From Candidatus Falkowiibacteriota bacterium (GTDB lineage: Bacteria > Patescibacteriota > Patescibacteriia > Patescibacteriales > UBA12465), in assembly GCA_903839955.1 (NCBI GenBank), contig CAIMEI010000053.1, positions 1-33,088 of the forward strand: a stretch of 33,088 bases of DNA, given 5' to 3'. This document shows, one piece after another, positions 1 to 7,596 of this stretch. The notes beneath the pieces are model-generated. The model was given only the letters and a program-made list of their open reading frames with translations, had not been told where the DNA came from and did not search any database. Both the position numbers and the translations under genes were made by a program. Position 1 is the stretch's first letter. Every line of letters begins with the position of its first letter.

Positions 1-265
1 AATTTTTAGCCAAGCTGTCCGCTCTGCTATCTGCCTCATTCCAACGGTTATTGGTCCACTGACAATCGTTTTTCCAGTAGTTGACGCTTCTTTTCAAAGA
101 GTCGACGTACAAACTATCGTTTTTGGACATTACTCCTCTTTGTTCATGCTTCCCAATCAAATGGGGAAACTTTCCAAAGAGGAACCAGGACCCAATAAAG
201 GTCAAGATTATCAATAAGATTGCTGCTAGAACGTTTCTGATTTTTTTCCCTGTACTTGTTGCCAT
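1..265 (-). CDS. Partial membrane-anchored hypothetical protein (3' end outside window)
   Basis: An open frame runs from an ATG at 265 to the window edge (88 codons, no stop). It begins MATSTGKKIRNVLAA and has one strong hydrophobic segment at about residues 12-31 followed by a charged, Asn/Asp/Ser-rich region, so it looks like a protein held by one N-terminal helix with a soluble domain outside. I do not recognise a family. Its start lies 6 bp after the stop of the upstream exported protein (272-1249), so the two are probably co-transcribed. No Shine-Dalgarno sequence is visible, which is usual in this window. A plus-strand frame over the same bases is judged to be its shadow. Confidence 0.6.
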   Translation of the reverse strand, partial: MATSTGKKIRNVLAAILLIILTFIGSWFLFGKFPHLIGKHEQRGVMSKNDSLYVDSLKRSVNYWKNDCQWTNNRWNEADSRADSLAKN

Positions 266-271
266 TTTGTT

Positions 272-1249
272 TTAGACTTTAAGGTTAAAAATTTCTTGAT
301 TAAAGCCTAAACGATTTTCCGTTGGCAACAAAGATGGTGAAGGTCTAGAAACTTCCGACAATTTGAAGTCGAATGTTTCCTTGTCCCAGATGAGAAAGAT
401 GATCGGCACCAGATTTATTTTGAACTTCAACATAAATCTTGGAGTGCTAAGAAATTGCATCTCCGGCGTAATTTCCAAAATGTTTTGTTGGAAGTAAGGA
501 AGTTTAAAAAAACTAATCCCTGCTCCAACGGTGAAGAATTTGGCATTGTCGCTCAAATTCACGACTTGCGGATGTTCCATCCCGAAGCCGACCGCTAAAT
601 CAACGTTCATTAACCAGTCATCATTGCTGGAAATAAAGAAGTTTGCCATCGTTTCGGTGAAGGTGGCTTTAAAAACCTGATTGTTCCAGGTCAGGGAGTC
701 CCCGATTGAGGTTATTCTGTCGCTGTAATAAAGGTTTTTGTAGCTGGACAAGGGCTGGCGATAATCTACCGCCAACATGTGTCTGCTAAACCAAGTCGCC
801 ATCGGATCAAAAATTCCGATCTTTAGAGAGAAGTTCAAGTTGGCATCGCGTTGCCAACCGTCATAGGCTTTGGCTAATTCTTTCGTTCTAGTGGTTGCTT
901 GCCCGAAACCCAAGCGGGTTTTTAGGAACCAACCGCCATCATCTTCGCCGGCGCCAAATTTTGTATTAAAAGAAATACCGGTGTGCCAAGCAACAGAACG
1001 GCTTGTCCAAGACTGGTCTTCATTCTTCGAATACAATTCGTTCGTTTCCCCGTAAACTCCGAGAAAACTAGAACCGCCATTAATTCTCAACGGACAAACG
1101 TCCAAGGAGAAGGTGCGGAAATTGAATTCATTGCCCATGCCGATATTAGAAATGCCATTATCAATAGTGGCATCTAATTTTTGAGCATGCAGTGCTGTTA
1201 TGCTAATCATCCCGAAAAGCATAACTAAAAAAACTAAGGTTTTTTTCAT
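272..1249 (-). CDS. Exported hypothetical protein, beta-barrel-like
   Basis: The 325-residue product starts with a classical signal peptide: MKK, a hydrophobic stretch to about residue 20, then ALHAQ as a likely signal peptidase I site near residue 22. The mature part shows many short alternating hydrophobic/polar strands with aromatic residues and Gly/Asn turns, such as WFLKTRLGFGQA and FFTVGAGISFF, a pattern typical of outer-membrane beta-barrels. Known Patescibacteria are generally thought to lack a classical outer membrane, so a barrel would be unexpected; a secreted beta-sandwich is the alternative. No named domain is recognised. The leader carries GTTAACAA upstream of the ATG, like several other genes here, which argues that it belongs to this genome. 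It probably forms an operon with the partial gene downstream. Confidence 0.7.
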   Translation of the reverse strand: MKKTLVFLVMLFGMISITALHAQKLDATIDNGISNIGMGNEFNFRTFSLDVCPLRINGGSSFLGVYGETNELYSKNEDQSWTSRSVAWHTGISFNTKFGAGEDDGGWFLKTRLGFGQATTRTKELAKAYDGWQRDANLNFSLKIGIFDPMATWFSRHMLAVDYRQPLSSYKNLYYSDRITSIGDSLTWNNQVFKATFTETMANFFISSNDDWLMNVDLAVGFGMEHPQVVNLSDNAKFFTVGAGISFFKLPYFQQNILEITPEMQFLSTPRFMLKFKINLVPIIFLIWDKETFDFKLSEVSRPSPSLLPTENRLGFNQEIFNLKV

Positions 1250-1314
1250 CGTTTCTGCTATTTATTATTGTTAACGTTCATTTTAATTATGGAAACTACT
1301 ACTTTTCGTTCCCT

Positions 1315-1340
1315 CGCCAACGCTATTTAAAGCGCTGGCG
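1315..1340 (-). other. GC-rich hairpin after the Wzz-like gene
   Basis: Ten-base arms (CGCCAACGCT / AGCGCTGGCG) around an ATTTAA loop pair fully on the minus-strand RNA if one G-U wobble is allowed. It lies 14 bp downstream of the Wzz-like stop codon. There is no U-tract after it, so it may be a 3' stabilising hairpin or a weak terminator rather than a classical intrinsic one. Confidence 0.45.
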
Positions 1341-1353
1341 GCGGAATAAAAAT

Positions 1354-2202
1354 TTATTCGCGCGGCAAGATGTTGGCCATGCTGCCTTTCAACTCGGAGG
1401 CCTCTTGCTCGGTTAATTGTTCATTATCCAACCAGTTGCCGGCCAGAAATTCTGGGTCGGACGCCAATTTTTCATAGCGCACCGGCACCTTTTCATCTCT
1501 GCTTCCGTGGCTGCGCACGGCAATGTTCTGGTTCTTGGCCGCTTTTGTTTTACGGCGGCGCGCTTTCGGCCGGCCGAAAAGATAAAAGTTATGCTTCTCT
1601 TCCGGTAGGAAATAAATATAGAGCAAACCAAAAGCTAAACCAAATAAGACAGAGAGCAGAAAATTAATCAGCGGGTTCGGATCGGTCGGGTAGGAAGAAA
1701 CCAGCGGCTGGTCTAATAAGCTGACCTTCACGGTGCTGCCCATGCCTTGATAATTAAAGTTCTTGTTGATCAAGACGTCGTTAACCGCCAAAGCAATCTG
1801 CTTGGCTTGGTAAGGATCCGGATGATAAATAGTTAATTCAATGATGCCCGTATCGCTCAAGCTCTTGGCCTTCACCGTCTTGGCCCAGATCTTCTGTTTC
1901 TGAACAGCATTGTCGGTGAAGTAAGATTTATCAATATTATACTGCGAATTCATGGTCAGATCGTAAAAAGAACTGGAGTCAATGACCTGGGAGAACAAAT
2001 CGCCCAAATATTGGTTGGACTTGGAAACGGTATAGGGGTCCACTTCGCTGGTATTCTGAATAACCAGCAATTTGGAGGTAGTGCTATATTTCAAGGGCTG
2101 GGCAAAGGTAAAAATCAGGCCCAGGGCAATAAAAACGAAAATCCAAGACCACAGGGTCTGGCTCTTTTTTCGCGAAAGTTTGAGAAAATCCTTTAATTCC
2201 AT
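1354..2202 (-). CDS. Wzz/YveK-type polysaccharide chain-length or co-polymerase protein
   Basis: The 282-residue protein has the layout of the Wzz family: a short cytoplasmic start (MELKDFLKLSRKKSQ), a first membrane helix at about residues 17-35, an extracytoplasmic domain of about 145 residues, and a second helix at about 180-200 preceded by a Pro-rich stretch (YPTDPNPLINF), which is the usual signature near helix 2. A basic cytoplasmic tail of about 80 residues (RRRKTKAAK) follows, with no Walker motif, so it is not a fused BY-kinase. By family knowledge it sets polymer length in Wzy-dependent polysaccharide assembly. The glycosyltransferase and O-antigen ligase/polymerase nearby fit this. 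It has its own consensus promoter (2249-2277). Confidence 0.8.
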   Translation of the reverse strand: MELKDFLKLSRKKSQTLWSWIFVFIALGLIFTFAQPLKYSTTSKLLVIQNTSEVDPYTVSKSNQYLGDLFSQVIDSSSFYDLTMNSQYNIDKSYFTDNAVQKQKIWAKTVKAKSLSDTGIIELTIYHPDPYQAKQIALAVNDVLINKNFNYQGMGSTVKVSLLDQPLVSSYPTDPNPLINFLLSVLFGLAFGLLYIYFLPEEKHNFYLFGRPKARRRKTKAAKNQNIAVRSHGSRDEKVPVRYEKLASDPEFLAGNWLDNEQLTEQEASELKGSMANILPRE

Positions 2203-2248
2203 AGTAAAATTTAGGTTTATATATATGATACTACTAATCTAACTCTCT

Positions 2249-2277
2249 ATTATAGTATATAACTTTTTATTTGTCAA
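2249..2277 (-). promoter_or_regulatory. Consensus sigma70-type promoter for the Wzz-like gene
   Basis: On the minus strand TTGACA (2277-2272) is followed by 17 bp and TATAAT (2254-2249), both perfect matches. Transcription would start near 2242, giving a leader of about 40 nt. It is the mirror image of the promoter at 2373-2401. Confidence 0.85.
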
Positions 2278-2372
2278 GTCCGTATAGCGGCCTGCGGCCA
2301 CACGGACCAAGGCCTTTGTCCGTAAAATAAGCAACCGAAGGAGCGTGTCGGGCGCAGTACGGCTATACACTC

Positions 2373-2401
2373 TTGACAAAAAAAGATAAACAATGTATAA
2401 T
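2373..2401 (+). promoter_or_regulatory. Consensus sigma70-type promoter for the secreted propeller-like gene
   Basis: TTGACA (2373-2378), 17 bp, TATAAT (2396-2401). Start of transcription is expected near 2408, about 40 nt before the ATG at 2450. Confidence 0.85.
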
Positions 2402-2449
2402 AGTAAGGTAAAAAAATAATCAAGCCGAAACTAATAATTAAGATAAAAT

Positions 2450-3757
2450 ATGAAAAAAATTATTTCCCTGACTATTCTGGCCGCCGTCGTGCTTTTTGCC
2501 GCCGTGCCTGCTGGTCAAACTAAAAACAAATCTTATTATTCTGGCGACGCCCTTAACTATAATGGCCAGCTAGTAATCGCCTCCGCGAATACCGGCAATT
2601 TGGAAATTTTCAAATTGAACGGCAATAGTTTGGATCGCGTTATTAGCGTCCGCCCGCTCAATGCCCGCTTCAACCGCTATGATAGCTACTACCAAACCAA
2701 GCTCTCCGAAGAGAATGGCCATTTGTATGCTTACGCGATCACCGACTTCAAGGTTGATAAGTACGACATCAGCGCGCTGAGTGCTAACCCGGCTTTGGTT
2801 AATACTATTTCCAATACCTATTGGGAGTGGTATGGCGATATGGACCAGGTCGGCGACCATTTCTTAACTATTGGCAGCCAGGGCGTTAAGCTCTTAAATA
2901 GCGACATGCAGGTTGTGGATAGCTATAACTTAAAAGATGCTGACCAATACAATATCCGCGTCAGCGAAGATGGCCGTTACCTATTAGACATTCAAAATAA
3001 CGCCGTCCAGGTTTTTGACCGCCAAACTCGCAGTATCGTCAGCACCATTTCCTTAAACTACAATAAGGCTTCTGACAATCGCCGCGCCGCCATGGATGCC
3101 AGCGGTAATATCTTTGTCACCGACGACTTCTATACCAAAGAGTTTTCTCTCGACGGCACCTTGAAGGCCAGCTTCCGCCACTTGGATCAGCCGGGCTACG
3201 ATACCGTTCTGACCGATAACAGCGTTTATTTTTCCAACGGCGTCGGCGTCGTTAAATTATCTCAAGATAGCTTGAAACTGCAGAAATATCGCTACACCGG
3301 CGTCTACGGCGGCAACGGCTGGGCCATGGGCCTAAAAGCTGTTCCGACCGACAATGGCGATCGCGTCGTGGTCTTTAACGGTTCCGGCATCTTGGTCTTG
3401 AATCAGAATTTACAGAAGACTGCCTTCTTCGCCAGCGATATCGCGGCCGACGAAATCTCCGCCACTCCGACTGAAAATCTCTGGCTAAAAACGGACACTA
3501 ATAGCGCTCAGCCGGGTGTTAACCTGAAGTTAAGCGGTGGCGGCTTCGCTCCGAACGAACTGGTCAATATTTATTTTGACGGCCAAAGCAATCAGAATGC
3601 CCAAGCCGACAACCAGGGCCAATTCAGTGCCAACTTAATTGTGCCAGTCATCACCATGGCTTCCACCACTCCGAGCAAGGCCGTGGACATCAAAGCCGTG
3701 GGGGCAACCTCCGGTCTCCACTACAGCACCAGCTTCACCGTCAGCAACATCCATTAA
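2450..3757 (+). CDS. Secreted beta-propeller-like protein with a C-terminal Ig-like domain
   Basis: The 435-residue product has an N-terminal signal peptide (MKKIISLTILAAVVLFAAVP, cleavage near AGQT) and no other membrane helix, so it is probably secreted. Residues of about 30-340 show repeating units with strand patterns such as GQLVIASANTGNLEIFKLNG, GHLYAYAITDFKVDKYDIS and GRYLLDIQNNAVQVFDRQT, which fit a WD40/quinoprotein-like propeller. The last 85 residues (PGVNLKLSGGGFAPNELVNI, then QGQFSANLIVP) resemble the Ig-like domain often found at the end of exported bacterial proteins. There are no catalytic residues I can name. It is driven by its own consensus promoter and ends at a strong terminator shared with the convergent glycosyltransferase. 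Function unknown; a surface or matrix role is inference. Confidence 0.75.
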   Translation: MKKIISLTILAAVVLFAAVPAGQTKNKSYYSGDALNYNGQLVIASANTGNLEIFKLNGNSLDRVISVRPLNARFNRYDSYYQTKLSEENGHLYAYAITDFKVDKYDISALSANPALVNTISNTYWEWYGDMDQVGDHFLTIGSQGVKLLNSDMQVVDSYNLKDADQYNIRVSEDGRYLLDIQNNAVQVFDRQTRSIVSTISLNYNKASDNRRAAMDASGNIFVTDDFYTKEFSLDGTLKASFRHLDQPGYDTVLTDNSVYFSNGVGVVKLSQDSLKLQKYRYTGVYGGNGWAMGLKAVPTDNGDRVVVFNGSGILVLNQNLQKTAFFASDIAADEISATPTENLWLKTDTNSAQPGVNLKLSGGGFAPNELVNIYFDGQSNQNAQADNQGQFSANLIVPVITMASTTPSKAVDIKAVGATSGLHYSTSFTVSNIH

Positions 3758-3770
3758 TCTAGAATAGAAA

Positions 3771-3800
3771 AACACCTCGGTTTTACCGGGGTGTTTTTTT
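3771..3800. terminator. Bidirectional intrinsic terminator
   Basis: AACACCTCGGT pairs with ACCGGGGTGTT (one G-U) around a TTT loop and is followed by T7 on the plus strand and by TTTTT on the minus strand. It serves both the secreted protein gene and the convergent glycosyltransferase, whose stop codon (3783-3785) lies in the loop region of the hairpin. Confidence 0.9.
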
Positions 3801-5006
3801 GTTGAGTACTTGCTGATAAATATTCAAAAGATCTTGCCGGTGTCTTTCAAGGGATAAATGCTGGACGCTTTGCTTGGCCAAGGCGGCAATGTCGGCTGGC
3901 AAACTAGCGAGCAAATTAATCTTCTGCGCCAAATCGCTAGCGGTTCCGGCTTCAAACAAGAAGCCGTTTTCACCGTCGCGAATTATTTCCGGCAGACCGC
4001 CAATTCGAGCTGCCACGACTGGAGTTCCGGCGCTTAAGGCCTCGAGAATGGAGAAAGGCATATTCTCCGGCCAACGGGAAGGAACAATCACGGCCTGCGC
4101 TTGAGCAACTAGCGTTTGCAATTCGGCGCCCGACTTGAAACCCAAGAATTCCACGCGGCCGGCGATTTTTGCCTTCTTGGCCATCTTCTGCAAGCTTTCT
4201 TCCTCCAAGCCGATGCCGGCGATTTTCAAATGATGATTAGGTAAATCCTCCAAAGCCTTCAAAATCAAATCCACGCCTTTCTCTTGGCCCAAGCGGCCAA
4301 AATACAGCAAGTAGCCGCTTTTGGCGGCTATTTCCACGCCCGGTTGATTAGCAAAATTTGGCAAGACGGTGATTTTTTCGGCCGGCCAGGCGAAACGCAC
4401 GGCCTCTTTCTTGGCAAATTCGCTAGGCGAAATAAATAGGTCGACGCCGTGTTCATAAAATTTGCACAAGCGATGGTGTGTCCACATTTCCACACTCGCC
4501 ACCAGGCTGCGGAAAAAAGAATCGTCCAAACAGCGATATTGCAGGCAATGGTGATAATGGCCGTCGTGGCAGCGCTCACAGACTCGACCTTGCGTGTAGA
4601 GCTTGTAGTTCGGGCAAAAAAGCTTGTAGTCGTGCAGGTGCATGACCACCGGAATGCCTCGTTTTTTGGCGGGCGCCAGGATGGAGGGCGAAATCTGATG
4701 ATAAATGTTGTGCAGGTGAATGATGTCCGGCTGAAAATCTTTCAGCAGACGGGCAAATTTGCGGCGCGCCTCCAAGCTGTAAATGATGCGGCCCGGAGTG
4801 CGGATTAAATCAAAGAGATTGTTGCGGCGGAAATCGAGATTAGAAACAAAATATTTTTCCCAAGGCGAAGGCCGATTGTTTGGATGGCGCATGGAAAAAA
4901 TCGCCACCTCGTGGCCGGCCGCCGCCAGAGCCGCGGAAATATCCAAAAAATACTTTTCCGCCCCGCCCCGCTGGTAATTAAATTTGTTGACCTGAAGAAT
5001 TTTCAT
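3783..5006 (-). CDS. GT4-family glycosyltransferase
   Basis: This 407-residue protein has the GT-B fold signature of family GT4. The N-terminal domain begins MKILQVNKFNYQRGGAEKY, with the glycine-rich donor/acceptor loop, and contains DIIHLHNIYHQISPS and MHLHDYKLFCPNY, both common in this family, plus a Cys-rich stretch (CERCHDGHYHHCLQYRC). The C-terminal domain has YFGRLGQEKGVDLI and the E-x7-E motif at about E315 and E323 (PENMPFSILEALSAGTPVV). It would transfer a sugar from a nucleotide donor at the inner membrane face, most likely in the polysaccharide pathway served by the Wzz-like and ligase/polymerase genes. It is divergent from the latter across 71 bp, where a minus-strand TATAAT (5062-5057) could be its -10 box. 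The sugar specificity cannot be read. Confidence 0.9.
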   Translation of the reverse strand: MKILQVNKFNYQRGGAEKYFLDISAALAAAGHEVAIFSMRHPNNRPSPWEKYFVSNLDFRRNNLFDLIRTPGRIIYSLEARRKFARLLKDFQPDIIHLHNIYHQISPSILAPAKKRGIPVVMHLHDYKLFCPNYKLYTQGRVCERCHDGHYHHCLQYRCLDDSFFRSLVASVEMWTHHRLCKFYEHGVDLFISPSEFAKKEAVRFAWPAEKITVLPNFANQPGVEIAAKSGYLLYFGRLGQEKGVDLILKALEDLPNHHLKIAGIGLEEESLQKMAKKAKIAGRVEFLGFKSGAELQTLVAQAQAVIVPSRWPENMPFSILEALSAGTPVVAARIGGLPEIIRDGENGFLFEAGTASDLAQKINLLASLPADIAALAKQSVQHLSLERHRQDLLNIYQQVLNKKTPR

Positions 5007-5025
5007 AAAACAAAAAACTAAAACT

Positions 5026-5055
5026 TTGACTTTTACCCCAAAAACAGGCTAATAT
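5026..5055 (+). promoter_or_regulatory. Probable promoter for the O-antigen ligase/polymerase gene
   Basis: TTGACT (5026-5031), 18 bp, TAATAT (5050-5055), giving a leader of only about 16 nt. A minus-strand TATAAT overlaps just downstream (5062-5057) and may serve the divergent glycosyltransferase. Confidence 0.5.
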
Positions 5056-5077
5056 TATTATATCATATTCCTAAATT

Positions 5078-6418
5078 ATGAGAAAACTAAACTTGAGGAT
5101 TAGACATGAATGGAGCTTGGTGCTCGCCCTTTTGGCGGTGCCTTTGATTATTGCCATGCAGCTGCCGATTCTCCTGACTCTGGCCGGTCTGGGCTTCGCT
5201 ACTATCTTTTTTATCGGCGTTAACTGGCCGAAAGCGGGCTTGCTACTGTTTATTTTTCTGCGCCCCACCTTTGATTTTCTCTACCAATACCGTCTCACCA
5301 CTTCTTCATCTTTTAACTTCACTTCCCTTTACGCCCTCTTAACCATCGCCTTCTGCCTGCTAATCATTTGGGAAAACCGCCAGCGCCTGCCAAAAATCAA
5401 AAGCTGGTGGGCCTGGATGATTATGCTGCTTATCGGCGCGGCCTCTCTTTACTATACTATCAGCCTCAGTCTGACAATTGACGAATTTTTCCGGCTAACG
5501 AGCATTGTCCTGTTATTTACTAGCGCCTACCTGCTTTTTGCTGATACCAAAGGGCTCACCAATTTAATCCGCACCATTATTTTTTCCAGCGTTATCCCAG
5601 CCGCTATTGCCTTCTGGCAACTAGCCAACGACACCGGCATGATGGACGCCGGCCAAAACCGGGTTTTCGGCACCTTCGCCCACCCGAACATGCTCGCCTA
5701 TTTTCTGGTTCTGCCAATCACCCTGGCGACTTTCGCTGCCCTCAATCTGGGCAAAAATCGCGTCGAAAGCTACGGCTACGCCATTTCTTCGGCCGTTCTG
5801 GTGGTCGTTTTGGCTTTCACCTACACGCGCGGCGCCTATGTCGCCCTGGCAATTATGCTTCTCATTATCGGTCTCGTGCGCTTTCGTGCTTTCTTGCTCG
5901 TCGCCGCCGCTTTCGGTCTGATTATTTATTTGGCTCTGCCGCAAATTAACGCCCGCGTGAATAGCTTGCTTGCTTTTGATCCCTATGGCTCAATGGGCTG
6001 GCGGGTCAGTTTGTGGACGGACGGCTTTTCCTATTTCCAGCAAAAGCCCCTGCTCGGCAACGGTCTGGGCACCGGCCCGATGGTTATCGCCGACAACCGC
6101 GATTTCTCCCTCGGCGCGACTGAACCGCATAATGACTACCTGCGCATCGGCCTAGAGAATGGCGTGGTCGGCGTGGTCGCTTATTTGGGAATTATCTTCA
6201 CGGCTCTTTTGGACCTTTATTACGGCTTCAAAAATCAGAAGAAACCGCGTCTCAAAATGCTCACTCTCTTTGCCATTGCCTGTTTTATTTCCCTGGCAAT
6301 CATGAGCTTCGGCGACAATATTTTGAGCGACACTGCCCTCCAGTGGCCGCTCTGGGCGCTCCTTGGTTCAATTATCGCCAATAATTTCCAGGCCAAAAAG
6401 GATCTAGAACTAATTTAA
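5078..6418 (+). CDS. O-antigen ligase / Wzy-type polymerase (Wzy_C family) membrane protein
   Basis: The 446-residue protein is almost entirely hydrophobic, with roughly ten or more membrane helices. The diagnostic region lies in the C-terminal third: GNGLGTGP followed by ATEPHNDYLRIGLENG and VVGVVAYLGI, the large periplasmic-loop signature of the WaaL/Wzy_C family, with the conserved His in EPHNDYL. Family members either join O-antigen to a carrier or polymerise repeat units. With a Wzz-like regulator close by, polymerase is the more natural reading, because this cell type is not expected to have lipid A, but the sequence does not decide between the two. It ends at a strong bidirectional terminator. 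Confidence 0.85.
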   Translation: MRKLNLRIRHEWSLVLALLAVPLIIAMQLPILLTLAGLGFATIFFIGVNWPKAGLLLFIFLRPTFDFLYQYRLTTSSSFNFTSLYALLTIAFCLLIIWENRQRLPKIKSWWAWMIMLLIGAASLYYTISLSLTIDEFFRLTSIVLLFTSAYLLFADTKGLTNLIRTIIFSSVIPAAIAFWQLANDTGMMDAGQNRVFGTFAHPNMLAYFLVLPITLATFAALNLGKNRVESYGYAISSAVLVVVLAFTYTRGAYVALAIMLLIIGLVRFRAFLLVAAAFGLIIYLALPQINARVNSLLAFDPYGSMGWRVSLWTDGFSYFQQKPLLGNGLGTGPMVIADNRDFSLGATEPHNDYLRIGLENGVVGVVAYLGIIFTALLDLYYGFKNQKKPRLKMLTLFAIACFISLAIMSFGDNILSDTALQWPLWALLGSIIANNFQAKKDLELI

Positions 6419-6438
6419 TATTTTTTGCACCAATATAA

Positions 6439-6476
6439 AAAAGCTACCGAAATAAAACCGGTAGCTTTTGTTTTTT
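6439..6476. terminator. Bidirectional intrinsic terminator
   Basis: AAAAGCTACCG (6439-6449) pairs perfectly with CGGTAGCTTTT (6459-6469) around a 9-nt loop. T-tracts follow on both strands. It lies between the ligase/polymerase gene and the convergent gene at 6492-7442. Confidence 0.9.
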
Positions 6477-6491
6477 ATGAGTTGTTGTCGT

Positions 6492-7442
6492 TTAACCGCG
6501 GCGCGAAAAGATGACACCGAGATTAAATAATGATGAATCTAGCGGTCTAGAATCCAGTTGAATTTCTCCGTCATTATTAAAAGACAGATAGACATTCTTT
6601 CCTTCGAAATCCAGAGCATTTGTTCTGAAACCTTGGCCGTAGGGCAAAGGATCAGGATTACGATAATAATAAATTAGCAGGTCGTAGAAAGCTTCCACTG
6701 GGCTACGACGAAATAGCTGGTTGAATTTCAGATGGAATAATTCCTCGTCCGAGGAACTATTCATTAGGGACTGAAAGCAATCGCCTATAGCACTGCCGTA
6801 TTCATCTGAGCACTTAAGGCCCTGAAAAACTTTACTCACAGCGTAGTCATACAAACAATCCGTCTCCACCGAATAACCTCTATTCCTCGATCCTTCAATA
6901 AACTCTTTCCCGCACAAAGCCCAACCGAAAGTTGACGCATCTTCCAGATAAAATTTTTCCTTTTTAAAACTAGTCCTTTCCAACATAACTCTAAGCAAAT
7001 CAAAGCCATGAGTTTTAAACCGTTTGATAATCCTATCAATACTCAAAATCTGGCCATCTTCGTCTTTATCAAAGCGAAAAATCAAGTATTGCCCCAACTC
7101 CTTGGCGCGTTTCAATTCTTCGCGATCAAAAGGAATTAGCGGAAAACCATCAAGGCCGCCGCTAATGCCATCGCCAAAAATAATTTTTTTGACCTCTCTG
7201 GGGCCGAAAACATTTTCTTCGCCCAAAATAACTTGCGCGGCAATGATTTGCTCCAGCAAGGAATAATCCGTCCAAGGCCTTTCTCTTGCCGACTCCTCGG
7301 TGGTGTGGATTTCATTAGCTTCGCTAATTTCTGTTGGTGCCGGCTTTCTGTTAATTCTTTTTAGGGTTCCTGGGGATATTTTAATAGCCACCAGGCTAAT
7401 CACTATGGCCAGAATAGAGATGATAATTGCTGTTGCTCCCAT
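6492..7442 (-). CDS. Membrane-anchored hypothetical protein
   Basis: The 316-residue product starts with one hydrophobic helix (MGATAIIISILAIVISLVAI, residues 3-21). A disordered Glu/Thr-rich linker and a soluble domain of about 250 residues follow, so it is probably inner-membrane anchored; which side the domain faces is not clear. The soluble part is mixed alpha/beta with no catalytic motif that I recognise. The stretch ALDFEGKNVYLSFNNDGEIQ near the end looks like a compact beta unit. It is a single-gene unit with its own promoter (7487-7515) and shares a terminator with the convergent gene. Its leader carries TGATTCATTAACAA, also seen before other genes here. Function unknown. Confidence 0.65.
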   Translation of the reverse strand: MGATAIIISILAIVISLVAIKISPGTLKRINRKPAPTEISEANEIHTTEESARERPWTDYSLLEQIIAAQVILGEENVFGPREVKKIIFGDGISGGLDGFPLIPFDREELKRAKELGQYLIFRFDKDEDGQILSIDRIIKRFKTHGFDLLRVMLERTSFKKEKFYLEDASTFGWALCGKEFIEGSRNRGYSVETDCLYDYAVSKVFQGLKCSDEYGSAIGDCFQSLMNSSSDEELFHLKFNQLFRRSPVEAFYDLLIYYYRNPDPLPYGQGFRTNALDFEGKNVYLSFNNDGEIQLDSRPLDSSLFNLGVIFSRRG

Positions 7443-7486
7443 TTTTTTATTTTTTTGTTGTTAATGAATCAATTAATAATAGAAAA

Positions 7487-7515
7487 ACTTTATTCTTTTT
7501 GTCTTTTTTTGTCAA
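7487..7515 (-). promoter_or_regulatory. Probable promoter for the gene at 6492-7442
   Basis: Minus strand TTGACA (7515-7510), 17 bp, TAAAGT (7492-7487). The -35 box is perfect and the -10 box is weak. The leader of about 38 nt includes the TGATTCATTAACAA motif. Confidence 0.5.
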
Positions 7516-7544
7516 GGGGCTGATTTATTTTTACCTAATAATAC

Positions 7545-7572
7545 AAAAAATCCCGATTTTTTCGAGATTTTT
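7545..7572 (-). terminator. Intrinsic terminator of the HTH-DUF4012 operon
   Basis: On the minus strand AAAAATCTCGA (7572-7562) pairs with TCGGGATTTTT (7556-7546), with one U-G pair and a 5-nt loop, and runs into a T-tract. It lies about 25 bp after the DUF4012 stop codon. Confidence 0.75.
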
Positions 7573-7596
7573 GTTGAGCGCTTATTTGTTGAAAAT

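Larger units (their letters stand above)
2247..2403. repeat. 157-bp imperfect dyad containing two mirror-image promoters
   Basis: The sequence is symmetric about position 2325. The outer 42 bases on each side (2247-2288 and 2362-2403) agree at 30 positions without gaps, including CTATTATA, TGTCAAG and GTATAGC. Both -35 and -10 boxes are therefore exact mirror pairs. Similarity continues inward (CTGCG..CC..ACACG) with single-base offsets. The centre holds a smaller hairpin with ACGGAC (2302-2307) and GTCCGT (2318-2323). The centre is more GC-rich than the A/T-rich flanks. Confidence 0.8.

Noticed and set aside
81..275. Plus-strand frame of 64 codons at the left edge
   Set aside because: It lies over a minus-strand frame that runs to the window edge, has a signal-anchor-like start and sits 6 bp after another gene; the plus-strand product has no recognisable features.
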